DNA of 43,335 bases, from the NCBI GenBank assembly GCA_021740995.1, contig JAIOYR010000026.1, forward strand, positions 1 through 43,335. The letters run 5' to 3'. Every line of letters starts with the position of its first letter. Position 1 is the stretch's first letter. The translations under genes were made by a program, and so were the position numbers. The notes under the pieces are model-generated. The model searched no databases and had not been told where the DNA came from. It was given only the letters and a program-made list of their open reading frames with translations. Positions 1-9,994 of this stretch are shown piece by piece. This stretch comes from Taibaiella sp. (lineage in GTDB: Bacteria > Bacteroidota > Bacteroidia > Chitinophagales > Chitinophagaceae).

Positions 1-1
1 T

Positions 2-3000
2 ACAGATGCTAATGGATATACAATCAATCAGTCAATCACAGTAACAGAGCCAGCGACACTTGCTGCAAGTGGCACATCGGTTAATGTAAGCTGCTTCGGA
101 TTGAGCAACGGTAGTGTAGATGTAACCGTAACCGGTGGTACTACTGCATACAACTACTCATGGAGCAATGGTGCAACTACTCAGGACATCACTGGTCTTG
201 CAGCAGGAACCTACAGCGTACTGGTAACAGACGCCAACGGTTGTACAACTACTGTAACTAAAACGATCACACAGCCAGCAACCCTCACAGCAACAGCAAG
301 TTCTACGAACGCACTGTGTTATGGTTGCAACAACGGTACTGCCAGCCTGGTAGTATCAGGAGGTACTACTGCTTACACTTACCTGTGGAGCAATGGAGCT
401 ACCACACAGAACGTAACCGGCCTTGTAGCTGGTACATATAGCGTAACTATTACAGATGCCAACGGATGTACTACTATTGAAACTGTAGTTATCACTCAGC
501 CATCAGTATTTACAGCAACTGTAACGGGTACGAACGTAAACTGTAACGGTGGTAGCAATGGTACCGCAGATCTTACAGTAAGCGGTGGAACAACACCATA
601 CACTTACCTGTGGAGCAACGGAGCAACTACTCAGGACCTGAGCGGTCTTACCGCAGGTACTTACAGTGTTGTTATAACTGATGCTAATGGTTATACACTA
701 AACAAATCAATCACAGTAACTCAGCCCACAGTATTGGTTGCTGTCGGTACTTCGTCTAATGTGAATTGTCATGGCGGCAGTAATGGTACAGTTTATCTTA
801 CAGTATCAGGTGGTACTGCTGCTTACACATACCTGTGGAGCAACGGAGCAACTACTCAAAACATATCAGGTTTGACGGCCGGTACATACAGCGTATTGGT
901 AACAGACGCTAACGGTTGTACCGCAACTGTAACTAAGACAATCACACAGCCTGCTCCTCTTGCAGCGTCTTGTATCGGCACTAACATCGGTTGCTTTGGT
1001 TCATCTACAGGTGCAATTAATGTTACTATAAGTGGTGGCGTTTCTCCATATACTTATCATTGGAGCAATGGTGCCACTACAGAAGACCTTACAGGTCTTA
1101 CTGCCGGTACTTATAGCGTAATGGTTACAGATGCACATGGCTGCACTATTAGCAGGTCATATACAATTACTTCACCTTCTGCTGTTGTAGTTACTTCTGC
1201 TGTTACCAATGTAAACTGTAACGGAGGTAGTACCGGTGCAATTGACCTTACAGTTAGTGGTGGTACTGCTCCATACACGTATAACTGGAGCAATGGCGCA
1301 ACTACTCAGGATATTACAGGTCGCACTGCCGGTACTTATAGTGTAACGGTGAGAGATGGTCTTTTCTGTAATTCAGTTCATACATTCGTTATTACTCAGC
1401 CTGTGGCTATCACTCTAACAGCAGCAAACACAAATGTTAGCTGCAATGGAGGTAACAATGGTGCTATCAATATTACAGTAGCAGGTGGTGTTGCTCCTTA
1501 TACTTATAACTGGAGTAATGGCGCTGTTACTCAGGATCTGGCAGGCTTAACCGCGGGTACATATAGCGTAGTTGTTAGAGATGCAAATGCATGCATAAGG
1601 ACAATGTCCTACACAATTACACAGCCATCGATATTAGCAGTTACCAATGCACTTACGCATGTTTCATGTTTTGGTGGTACTAACGGTGTTGTTAATATAA
1701 CGGTAACCGGCGGTGTAAGTCCTTATACATATATATGGAGTACTGGTGCAACTACACAGGACATTGAAGGTCGCCCTGCTGGAACATACTCGGTAGCTAT
1801 CACTGATGCTAACGGATGTACTGCAAATAGGACATATACTATTATACAGCCTGCCGTTATCAATGTAACAAATGTTAATACTAATGTGTCTTGCAATGGT
1901 GGTACAAATGGTGCTATCAATATCACTGTAACTGGTGGTGTTGCTCCATATAGTTATAGCTGGAGTAATGGTGCAACTACGCAGGATGTTACTGGTCTGT
2001 GTGCAGGTACTTATTCTGTTACAGTTGTTGACGTTAGAGGTTGTATTAAGACCCGTACTTACACTATTACTCAACCTTCGGTTATAGCTGTTACTAACAC
2101 AATTAATAATGTATCTTGTTTTGCAGGTACGAATGGTGCTATTAATATCACTGTAACCGGTGGTGTGGCTCCATATACATATGTTTGGAACACAGGTGCT
2201 ACAACTCAGGATCTTTACGGTCGTGCAGCAGGTACCTATTCAGTAAATATTACTGACGCAAATGGTTGTACGACTTCAAGAGTATATACTATTACTCAGC
2301 CTGCAATTATTGATGTTACTAATGTGAATACAAATGTATCTTGTAATGGTGGTGCAAATGGCGCTATCAATATTACTGTAACAGGTGGTGTTGCACCTTA
2401 CACATATAGCTGGAGCAACGGTGCAACAACTCAGGATATTAGTGGCCTGGCGGCAGGCTGTTATACAGTTACCGTTGTTGACTTCAAAGGATGTACAAAA
2501 ACACGCAACTTCACAATTACTCAACCGGCACCAATAGTGCTTACCGGCACAACCAATACAGTAGTATGCGGTTGCCTGCACGGCATGGGTGAAATTTATC
2601 TGGATGTAACAGGTGGTACAGCTCCCTATACCTTCCTTTGGAGCAATGGTGCAACGTCTCAAAACCCTACGGGATTGTGGACAGGTACTTATAGTGTAGT
2701 TGTTACTGATGGTAATGGTTGCACAGCAACAGGTTCTTACTCAGTTATCAGCCCTGTGGCTATGAGCATATACAGCAGTGTAGGTAATGCTACATGTAAT
2801 GGTGCAAGTGATGGTACTATTGCAGTAGCAGTTACAGGCGGTATCGCTCCATATACATACAGTTGGAGCACGGGTGCTACCACATCTAGTGTAAGCGGAC
2901 TTGCTGCGGGTGTATACTCAGTAGCGGTTACTGATGCAAATGGTTGTACAAAACCGGAAGTATTTACGGTGACAGAACCCGCACCGATAGTGCTTACCGG

Positions 3001-6000
3001 CACAACCAATACAGTAGTTTGCGGTTGCCTGCACGGCATGGGTGAAATTTATCTGGATGTAACAGGAGGTACAGAACCATATACCTTCCTGTGGAGCAAT
3101 GGTGCGACATCTCAGAACGATACCGGATTGTGGACAGGTACTTATAGTGTAGTTGTTACTGATGGTAATGGTTGCACAGCAACAGGTTCTTACTCTGTTA
3201 TCAGCCCTGTGGCCATGAGCATATACAGCAGTATAGGCAATGCAACTTGTAACGGTGCCAGCGATGGTACAATTGCTGTGGCAGTTACAGGCGGTATAGC
3301 TCCTTATACATACAACTGGAGTACAGGTGCAACAACTTCCAGCGTAAGCGGACTTGCTGCGGGTGTTTACTCGGTAGCCGTTACCGATGCAAATGGTTGT
3401 ACAAGACCGGAAGTATTTACGGTTACAGAACCAGCGCCAATAGTGCTTACCGGTACAACCAATACAGTAGTATGCGGTTGCCTGCACGGCATGGGTGAAA
3501 TTTATCTGGATGTAACAGGTGGTACAGAACCATATACCTTCCTGTGGAGCAATGGTGCGACATCTCAGAACGATACCGGATTGTGGACAGGTACTTATAG
3601 TGTAGTAGTTACCGATGGTAACGGTTGCACAGCAACAGGTTCTTACTCTGTTATCAGCCCTGTTGCGATGAGTATATACAACAGTGTTAGTAACGTAAGT
3701 TGTAATGGTGCAAACGATGGCACTATTGCTCTGGCAGTTACAGGCGGTATAGCACCGTACACATATAGCTGGAGCACAGGTGCTACCACATCGAGTGTGA
3801 GCGGACTTGCGGCTGGTGTGTATTCAGTAGCAGTTACGGATGCAAATGGTTGCACAAGACCAGAGGTATTTACGGTTACAGAGCCTGATGCTCTAGTATT
3901 GACAGGAACACATACAAATGTTACCACTTGCAGTGGCAGCAATGGTGCTATCAATATTACAATAGCAGGCGGTTCTGCTCCTTATTCTTACAATTGGAGT
4001 AATGGTGCAACTTGCGAAGATCTGACAGGTCTTACGGCCGGTGTTTATTCGGTAACAGTTACCGATGCCAATGGTTGTTCGGCAATAGCTACCTACACCA
4101 TTACAGAGCCAGGCGTAACTACAGTGGCAATTGATGGATCATTCGCTCCGGTATGTGTTGGTTCGGTTATATCATTGTCAGGTACTCCTGCCGGTGGCAC
4201 TTGGACAAGCGGAAACACATCTGTAGCAACTGTTAGCGGCAGCGGTCTGGTAGTTGGTGTACATGGAGGTACCGCAATGATTTCTTATACTGTTACTAAC
4301 ACTTGTGGAACATTCCATGCTACCCGCATAGTATCTATCAATGGTACACCTTCAGCAGGTACTATATCAGGGCCTACTAATGTATGTGCGGGCTCGATAA
4401 TACTTCTTTCATCATCGGTTCCCGGTGGCGTGTGGAGCAACGGTACTCCGCTGATAGCAGTAACTTGTCCTTGCAACTCTGGTCAGCTTACAGGTATTGC
4501 TCCGGGCGTAGCTACTGTTTCTTATACAGTTACCAACGAATGTGGTGTAGGTCATACTGCTTATGTGGTAACGGTAAATGCTGTACCAACTATTAGCAGC
4601 AGCCTCGTTACTCCGGTAATAGCAGGTGCAGGTAGTGCTTCTATGACATTTACAACAACCGGCAGCCCAACCCAATACAGCATAGAATGGGGTACTGATG
4701 CTGCAGCGGCAGGATTTACAAATGTTACATCGGCTGCGCTTACTTCTTCTCCATTATCTATAGCAGTGCCTGCTACAGCTACCGATGCTACTTATAGTGG
4801 TACTATCGTAGTGAGCAATGGCTATTGCACAGGTACACCGCATCCATTCAGTATCACGGTTAATCCTTCTGTGAATATATACACCTATGCAGGTACGGGC
4901 ACTTTTGGTTACACTGGCAACAATGGTGCTGCTACATTGGCTAACATGAGCCACCCGTATAACATTGCTACTGACTGCAATGGCAATACTTATATAGCTG
5001 ATTTTGAAAACGCTGTTGTAAGAAAAGTAAGTGCAACTGGCGTTATTACTACAGTAGCGGGTAGCGGTGTTATAGGTTACAGTGGTGATGGAGGTCCCGC
5101 AACTGCTGCAGCAATGTCGCACCCCAATGGGGTAGCACTTGATGCGGCAGGAAACCTTTACTTCTCAGATTACAACAACCACGCCGTTCGCAAGGTGAGC
5201 ACGTCAGGTGTTATTACCAGAGTGGCAGGTAATGGAGGAAATGGATATGCAGGCGACGGTGGTCAGGCTACTGCTGCTAAACTTTACTATCCTGCAGGTC
5301 TTACAATCGATGGATATGGTAACCTGTATATCGCCGATAATGCTAATTCTGTTATCCGTAAGGTTACACCAACCGGAATCATCTCTACAGTAGCAGGTAC
5401 TAACATTCCGGGTTATACTGGCGATGGCGGTGCTGCAACTGCGGCAAGAATCAACGCACCTAAAGGTGTGCACGCAGATGGCGCAGGTAACCTGTACATT
5501 ACTGATTTGGGTACTCAGGTGGTGCGCAGAGTTGATGCTGCAGGTATCATTACTACAATAGCCGGTAATGGTATTGCCGGATACTCCGGTGATGGTGGCG
5601 CTGCAACTGCTGCAAGACTAAATAATCCTGTAGGTATCACAACTGATGCTTCAGGCAACGTTTACTTCACAGAGCAGGGCAATTACATTGTTCGTAAAAT
5701 CAATACATCCGGTATCATCAGTACTATCGCAGGAAACCATACTCATGGTTATAGCGGCGATGGCGGTCCGGCGTTGCTGGCCCAGTTACACCAGCCAATG
5801 GGTCTCTCTCGTGATTGCAGCGGTCGCATATATATAGCTGACAACGCAAACTTTGCTATACGTATACTTGGTGAGTATAACAGAACTCCTTATTTCCCTG
5901 CCGGTGCTACTCAGTCGGTTGAGGTGTGTACAGGAGCTACTAGTATACCAATGAATACAAGACTTTCTGTTATTGACTACGACACTACACAGCCTATGAC

Positions 6001-8353
6001 CTGGACAGTAGTATCTGCTCCTGCGCATGGTACATTGGTTGCAGCTTATGGCACTACATCCACGGGTAGTCTTCTTACTCCGTCAGGCCTCAGCTATACA
6101 CCTGCTACCGGATATACCGGTACTGATGTATTTGCTGTACGGGTTTCTGATGGTATAGCTACAGCGGTTACTACAGTAAATGTTACTGTAAGCATGCCGC
6201 CGGTTGCCGGTGTTATTTCCGGTGCCGCAGCAATCTGCGGTACTGGTGTTACCCATCTTACCAGCACGGTAACTGGTGGTGTGTGGAGCAGTGCTAATAC
6301 ATCTGTAGCTACAGTAGGTACTACAGGTATGGTAACAGGAGTTGGTTTTGGTACTGCTGATATATCTTACACAGTTACCAATGCCTGCGGGTCAGCGGTT
6401 GCAACTACGACAGTTACTTACAACCCTGCTCCATTTGCCGGTTCTATAATTGGTGCAGCCAAAGTGTGCATGGGTTCTTCATTAATATACCTGAGCACTG
6501 TACCCGGTGGCGTGTGGAGCAGCGGTAATACCTCGATTGCAACAGTAAGCAGCTCGGGACATGTTTATGGTGTGGATACCGGAATTGCTACAATTTCTTA
6601 TGCAGTAACTAATGCTTGTGGTACTGCATATGGTCTCAGGGATATCACAGTTCAGATATTGCCTGTTGTGGCTCCTATATCAGGTGCTTCATCTATCTGT
6701 GCCGGCGCTTCCACTACATTCACCAATACTACTCCTCACGGAGCGTGGTACAGTAGCAATACTTCTGTAGCTACAGTGCATATAGACAATGGAGTGGTGA
6801 CAGGGGTAGCTGCAGGTACTGCTATTATCAGCTACGTGCACAATACATCTTGTGGTGTAGTAATGGTTACTAAATTAATTACAGTTAATCCTGTACTGGT
6901 TGTTGTTCCTGCTATTGGTGGTTCACCCGTGGTATGTGCCGGCAGTACTGTTACATTAACGAACAGTCTCACTGGTGGTACCTGGTCTTCTGTCAGCTAC
7001 CCGGTAGTATTATCTGTCGGCAGCACATCGGGTATCGTTACCGGTATTACAAGTGGTACGGCTGTTGTTACCTATACAGTTAATCATTCATGCGGTAGTT
7101 CTTATGCAACAAGGGTAATGACTGTTAATCCTATGCCGGTCGTTACGCCTATTACAGGTACTATGAGCATCTGCTCAGGATGGACTATTCCTGCATTCAA
7201 TGCTACACCGGGTGGAGTATGGAGCAGCAGCAATACATCTTTGGCTACTGTAAACACCGCCGGTATGATAACTGGTGTTTCTGCCGGTATGCCGGTAATA
7301 TCGTATTCAGTATCTAACTCTTGTGGTACAGCCACTGCTACGGTACTGGTGCCGGTAGGTGCTGCGCCTGCTGTTGGTGATATTAGCGGTCCATCAGTAG
7401 TTTGCGTGAGTGGTACTATTGCATTAACTAATGCAACTACAGGTGGTAGCTGGACAACCAGCAACATGTCTGTTGCCGCGGTAAGCACTGCGGGAATCGT
7501 AACAGGTGTAGGTGCAGGAACAGCTATCATCAGTTATTCTGTACACAACGGCTGTGGATACTCGTTTGCTACCAGAACAATTTCGGTAAATCCACTACCT
7601 GCTGTAGCTTCTATCACCGGATTATCTATGCTATGTGTAGGCTCTGACATTACATTATCTAATGCTACCACCGGTGGTACGTGGAGCAGCAGCAATGCTA
7701 CTGTTGCTTCTGTAGGCAGCACTGGAATAGTAAACGCCCATGCTGCAGGTTCTGCTACCATCAGTTATAGCATCACTAACAGTTGCGGTACTGCAGTTGC
7801 CACACACAATGTCAATGTAGTGACACTATATGCTGTAATTCATGAGACACATGTTACCACACCGGGTGGTAGCGATGGTTGTGCACTGCTCACCGTTACC
7901 GGTGGTGTAAGCCCTTACACATTCCTGTGGTCTAATGGTGCGACCACCCAGAACATCACTGGTCTTGCTGCCGGCACTTACTCAGTACTGGTTACTGACG
8001 CTGCAGGTGATACTACTTCTGCATGGGTAACAGTAACTACATTGCATGCCCGCAGTACACAATCTACTATAGCAGACGAGACCGTTGCTCTAGCAGCACA
8101 CGGAGCGCATCCTAATCCATTTGTATCTCAGTCTATCATCAGGTTCAATTTGCCAGTAGGTAGGTTTGCTACTGTAGATGTCTTTAATGCTGCAACAGGA
8201 ATTAAGGTGGCTACTATATTCAGCGATTTCATTAATCCGGGTGAGGAGTACACAGCTACTATAGACGGTACAGATATACCTTCCGGAATGTATATTTACA
8301 GAATTGCTACTGAAGAAGAAGCATACCTCGGTAAGGTGTTGCTGGTTAAATAA
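2..8353 (+). CDS. Giant SprB-repeat T9SS adhesin, 5' end missing
   Basis: The reading frame is open to the left window edge, so at least 2783 residues are visible and the signal peptide lies outside. From nt 56 to about 4113 there are 18 SprB-type repeats of about 75 aa (core: VTGG..PYTY.WSNGATTQ, then GTYSV.VTDANGC). Three Ig-like modules follow (about 4114-4870), then a six-blade NHL beta-propeller (about 4873-5875; repeated GYSGDGG, GNLYIAD and VRKV strands). Next come a cadherin-like module, seven Ig-like modules with a GGVWSS.N.SVATV core (about 6195-7815), one more SprB repeat and a C-terminal type A sorting domain (HPNPF near 8107, ending KVLLVK). SprB is the surface gliding adhesin of Flavobacterium. 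Outer-membrane export by T9SS and a surface-adhesion or gliding role follow from the family; the ligand is unknown. A strong hairpin terminator follows the stop. Confidence 0.95.
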   Translation, partial: TDANGYTINQSITVTEPATLAASGTSVNVSCFGLSNGSVDVTVTGGTTAYNYSWSNGATTQDITGLAAGTYSVLVTDANGCTTTVTKTITQPATLTATASSTNALCYGCNNGTASLVVSGGTTAYTYLWSNGATTQNVTGLVAGTYSVTITDANGCTTIETVVITQPSVFTATVTGTNVNCNGGSNGTADLTVSGGTTPYTYLWSNGATTQDLSGLTAGTYSVVITDANGYTLNKSITVTQPTVLVAVGTSSNVNCHGGSNGTVYLTVSGGTAAYTYLWSNGATTQNISGLTAGTYSVLVTDANGCTATVTKTITQPAPLAASCIGTNIGCFGSSTGAINVTISGGVSPYTYHWSNGATTEDLTGLTAGTYSVMVTDAHGCTISRSYTITSPSAVVVTSAVTNVNCNGGSTGAIDLTVSGGTAPYTYNWSNGATTQDITGRTAGTYSVTVRDGLFCNSVHTFVITQPVAITLTAANTNVSCNGGNNGAINITVAGGVAPYTYNWSNGAVTQDLAGLTAGTYSVVVRDANACIRTMSYTITQPSILAVTNALTHVSCFGGTNGVVNITVTGGVSPYTYIWSTGATTQDIEGRPAGTYSVAITDANGCTANRTYTIIQPAVINVTNVNTNVSCNGGTNGAINITVTGGVAPYSYSWSNGATTQDVTGLCAGTYSVTVVDVRGCIKTRTYTITQPSVIAVTNTINNVSCFAGTNGAINITVTGGVAPYTYVWNTGATTQDLYGRAAGTYSVNITDANGCTTSRVYTITQPAIIDVTNVNTNVSCNGGANGAINITVTGGVAPYTYSWSNGATTQDISGLAAGCYTVTVVDFKGCTKTRNFTITQPAPIVLTGTTNTVVCGCLHGMGEIYLDVTGGTAPYTFLWSNGATSQNPTGLWTGTYSVVVTDGNGCTATGSYSVISPVAMSIYSSVGNATCNGASDGTIAVAVTGGIAPYTYSWSTGATTSSVSGLAAGVYSVAVTDANGCTKPEVFTVTEPAPIVLTGTTNTVVCGCLHGMGEIYLDVTGGTEPYTFLWSNGATSQNDTGLWTGTYSVVVTDGNGCTATGSYSVISPVAMSIYSSIGNATCNGASDGTIAVAVTGGIAPYTYNWSTGATTSSVSGLAAGVYSVAVTDANGCTRPEVFTVTEPAPIVLTGTTNTVVCGCLHGMGEIYLDVTGGTEPYTFLWSNGATSQNDTGLWTGTYSVVVTDGNGCTATGSYSVISPVAMSIYNSVSNVSCNGANDGTIALAVTGGIAPYTYSWSTGATTSSVSGLAAGVYSVAVTDANGCTRPEVFTVTEPDALVLTGTHTNVTTCSGSNGAINITIAGGSAPYSYNWSNGATCEDLTGLTAGVYSVTVTDANGCSAIATYTITEPGVTTVAIDGSFAPVCVGSVISLSGTPAGGTWTSGNTSVATVSGSGLVVGVHGGTAMISYTVTNTCGTFHATRIVSINGTPSAGTISGPTNVCAGSIILLSSSVPGGVWSNGTPLIAVTCPCNSGQLTGIAPGVATVSYTVTNECGVGHTAYVVTVNAVPTISSSLVTPVIAGAGSASMTFTTTGSPTQYSIEWGTDAAAAGFTNVTSAALTSSPLSIAVPATATDATYSGTIVVSNGYCTGTPHPFSITVNPSVNIYTYAGTGTFGYTGNNGAATLANMSHPYNIATDCNGNTYIADFENAVVRKVSATGVITTVAGSGVIGYSGDGGPATAAAMSHPNGVALDAAGNLYFSDYNNHAVRKVSTSGVITRVAGNGGNGYAGDGGQATAAKLYYPAGLTIDGYGNLYIADNANSVIRKVTPTGIISTVAGTNIPGYTGDGGAATAARINAPKGVHADGAGNLYITDLGTQVVRRVDAAGIITTIAGNGIAGYSGDGGAATAARLNNPVGITTDASGNVYFTEQGNYIVRKINTSGIISTIAGNHTHGYSGDGGPALLAQLHQPMGLSRDCSGRIYIADNANFAIRILGEYNRTPYFPAGATQSVEVCTGATSIPMNTRLSVIDYDTTQPMTWTVVSAPAHGTLVAAYGTTSTGSLLTPSGLSYTPATGYTGTDVFAVRVSDGIATAVTTVNVTVSMPPVAGVISGAAAICGTGVTHLTSTVTGGVWSSANTSVATVGTTGMVTGVGFGTADISYTVTNACGSAVATTTVTYNPAPFAGSIIGAAKVCMGSSLIYLSTVPGGVWSSGNTSIATVSSSGHVYGVDTGIATISYAVTNACGTAYGLRDITVQILPVVAPISGASSICAGASTTFTNTTPHGAWYSSNTSVATVHIDNGVVTGVAAGTAIISYVHNTSCGVVMVTKLITVNPVLVVVPAIGGSPVVCAGSTVTLTNSLTGGTWSSVSYPVVLSVGSTSGIVTGITSGTAVVTYTVNHSCGSSYATRVMTVNPMPVVTPITGTMSICSGWTIPAFNATPGGVWSSSNTSLATVNTAGMITGVSAGMPVISYSVSNSCGTATATVLVPVGAAPAVGDISGPSVVCVSGTIALTNATTGGSWTTSNMSVAAVSTAGIVTGVGAGTAIISYSVHNGCGYSFATRTISVNPLPAVASITGLSMLCVGSDITLSNATTGGTWSSSNATVASVGSTGIVNAHAAGSATISYSITNSCGTAVATHNVNVVTLYAVIHETHVTTPGGSDGCALLTVTGGVSPYTFLWSNGATTQNITGLAAGTYSVLVTDAAGDTTSAWVTVTTLHARSTQSTIADETVALAAHGAHPNPFVSQSIIRFNLPVGRFATVDVFNAATGIKVATIFSDFINPGEEYTATIDGTDIPSGMYIYRIATEEEAYLGKVLLVK
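2531..3889 (+). repeat. Triplicated 453-bp supermodule inside the adhesin gene
   Basis: Three direct copies start at 2531, 2984 and 3437, exactly 453 bp (151 codons) apart. Each encodes a pair of SprB repeats, one beginning PIVLTGTTNTVVCGC and one beginning AMSIY. The copies keep nearly identical DNA, whereas the other SprB repeats in the gene resemble each other mainly at protein level. This points to a later duplication of a two-repeat unit by unequal recombination. Confidence 0.93.
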
Positions 8354-8373
8354 TTATTGAATTTTGGCTTATA

Positions 8374-8404
8374 TAACGGCGGTGCAAATTATGCACCGCC
8401 GTTA
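8374..8404 (+). terminator. Hairpin terminator after the adhesin gene
   Basis: A perfect 13-bp stem (TAACGGCGGTGCA paired with TGCACCGCCGTTA) with a 5-nt loop starts 20 nt after the adhesin stop and runs into AT-rich sequence. Its strength and place make it a likely rho-independent terminator. The rest of 8405-8611 shows only a TAAATTTG -7-like box at 8501-8508. Confidence 0.85.
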
Positions 8405-8611
8405 TCATTTAATATTTTCTCCTGTTTTATTGTTTCTACTATCTCTTTATTGCTGTATTTTGTATCGCAAATATTATAAGTGCTAGTCGGTGTAATTGAG
8501 TAAATTTGCAGCATTAGTGATTTTATTTTGTTAATACCATCCTGGATTGCAGGGCTGGTTTTTTAAGATAAAGTTTAATTATACAAGATATTAACAACAA
8601 TAGGTTAGATA

Positions 8612-9994
8612 GTGGGGATACACCTTTTTTTTCTTGCTTTGTATGCGTCTCTTTCCGGAGCTTTTGATGCTATCAGCATATGTGTAGTCCTTATTTTGCA
8701 TTGTGTACTGAAGATTGTATCAGATGTAAAAACTGGTAAAAGAGGTCTGCACATAATGACTACATATTATATAGGAGTCATTATTACCACTTTTGCAAAC
8801 CTATATCACATATACTCCATTAATATTCGCGGTGTGAATGAATTTTCAATGTATGCCTACATTGTGCCGGAATATATTGATGATGCGATTAGTGTATGGG
8901 CCATCGGTAATACTTTTATTTTCATCGGTTACGAGTTATTCGCAACTAAAAGTTTTCCATCCATATCGGTAGACATCACCACAGAAAAAAACATAACAAA
9001 ATTATATAACTTTATATTGATATTCTCCTTTCTGAGTTTGACGGGGTCTATTGCCAACTTTGCTGCAATTACAGGTGGTATTCAAAAAGTACTTTCTCTG
9101 CTTAATATCATGGGCATACTCTATTTTGCCAGGTTGTGGGCGGTTGATGGCAATATTAAATTCAGAAACCATGCAATAGTTCTTTGTGCTCTTCAGACGA
9201 TTGTGGCACTGTATACTTCTTACTTGCGGCTGGAGTTGCTTACGCCCACTATCAGTTTTTTTGGCGGGTATTTTATAGGAAAAGGTAGTTTGAAATATAT
9301 TTATTCTTACCGGGCTATGCCGGTTATCGTCATTCTATTTATTTTCTCGTTATTCTTCAACTCATTGTCTGGAAACAGGTCTCACTTTATCACAACCTTT
9401 ACAGGAGGGGATGAGTCTATCGCTAGTAGTTCAGGCATTTCAACTGCTATAGAGGAAGAAGACAGAGGTAACGTTATCGATAGGGTATCTAATGTGGCTC
9501 AGATAACAAATGTTATCAGTCTTGTAAAAACCAAAGGGCATTATAATGGGTTGGCTTCGTTTCCTCTTCTGGCTGCCTTTGTGCCCAGATTTTTGTGGCC
9601 CGATAAGCCGCAGGTACAGCTGGGAGTTTGGTTTGCATTGGAAATCGGCGTTGCATCAATTTCCGAATCAGGCCGCGCAAACAACTCTGTGAATATGACC
9701 ATTCCGGGGGAGTTATTCCTCGATTTCGGATGGATTGGTTTGGGAATAGGTGGAATACTCTTTGGTGGCTTGTTGGCTTTGTTTTGGAATGCGGCAAAAT
9801 TTAATGAATCTGCTTACAATATATCAGGGGCACTATGGGGTGGCTACCTGTTGTTATACTCACTATATGGTGTGGGTGCCGATTTGCAGATTGTAGTTTC
9901 GCTCACTTCAACCTTTCTGGTTCTGTTGTTATTCAAAAAAATCGTTAAGCCGTATGCGAATATTGTTGGTAGGGCCTCTTTGGCGCGGCAGTAA
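8612..9994 (+). CDS. Wzy-like O-antigen / oligosaccharide polymerase
   Basis: A 460-aa polytopic membrane protein with about ten hydrophobic segments and a long loop near residues 265-345. The motif FVPRFLWPDKP near residue 330 is typical of Wzy-like oligosaccharide-repeat polymerases, which link lipid-bound repeat units at the periplasmic face of the inner membrane. The start is GTG at 8612; the next Met in frame is about 50 residues in and would cut the first membrane segment. A TAAATTTG -7-like element lies about 100 nt upstream. It overlaps the next gene by 41 bp and heads a three-gene polysaccharide unit. Family membership rests on topology and one motif, so the exact polymer is unknown. 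Confidence 0.75.
   Translation: MGIHLFFLALYASLSGAFDAISICVVLILHCVLKIVSDVKTGKRGLHIMTTYYIGVIITTFANLYHIYSINIRGVNEFSMYAYIVPEYIDDAISVWAIGNTFIFIGYELFATKSFPSISVDITTEKNITKLYNFILIFSFLSLTGSIANFAAITGGIQKVLSLLNIMGILYFARLWAVDGNIKFRNHAIVLCALQTIVALYTSYLRLELLTPTISFFGGYFIGKGSLKYIYSYRAMPVIVILFIFSLFFNSLSGNRSHFITTFTGGDESIASSSGISTAIEEEDRGNVIDRVSNVAQITNVISLVKTKGHYNGLASFPLLAAFVPRFLWPDKPQVQLGVWFALEIGVASISESGRANNSVNMTIPGELFLDFGWIGLGIGGILFGGLLALFWNAAKFNESAYNISGALWGGYLLLYSLYGVGADLQIVVSLTSTFLVLLLFKKIVKPYANIVGRASLARQ

Noticed and set aside
2-4113. Regular 225-bp periodicity as a possible CRISPR or satellite array
   Set aside because: The repeats are in frame, diverge at silent sites and encode SprB domains; there are no short identical repeats with unique spacers.
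1664-7761. Several minus-strand open frames inside the adhesin gene
   Set aside because: They follow the period of the SprB and Ig repeats and are low-complexity shadows of the plus-strand coding sequence.
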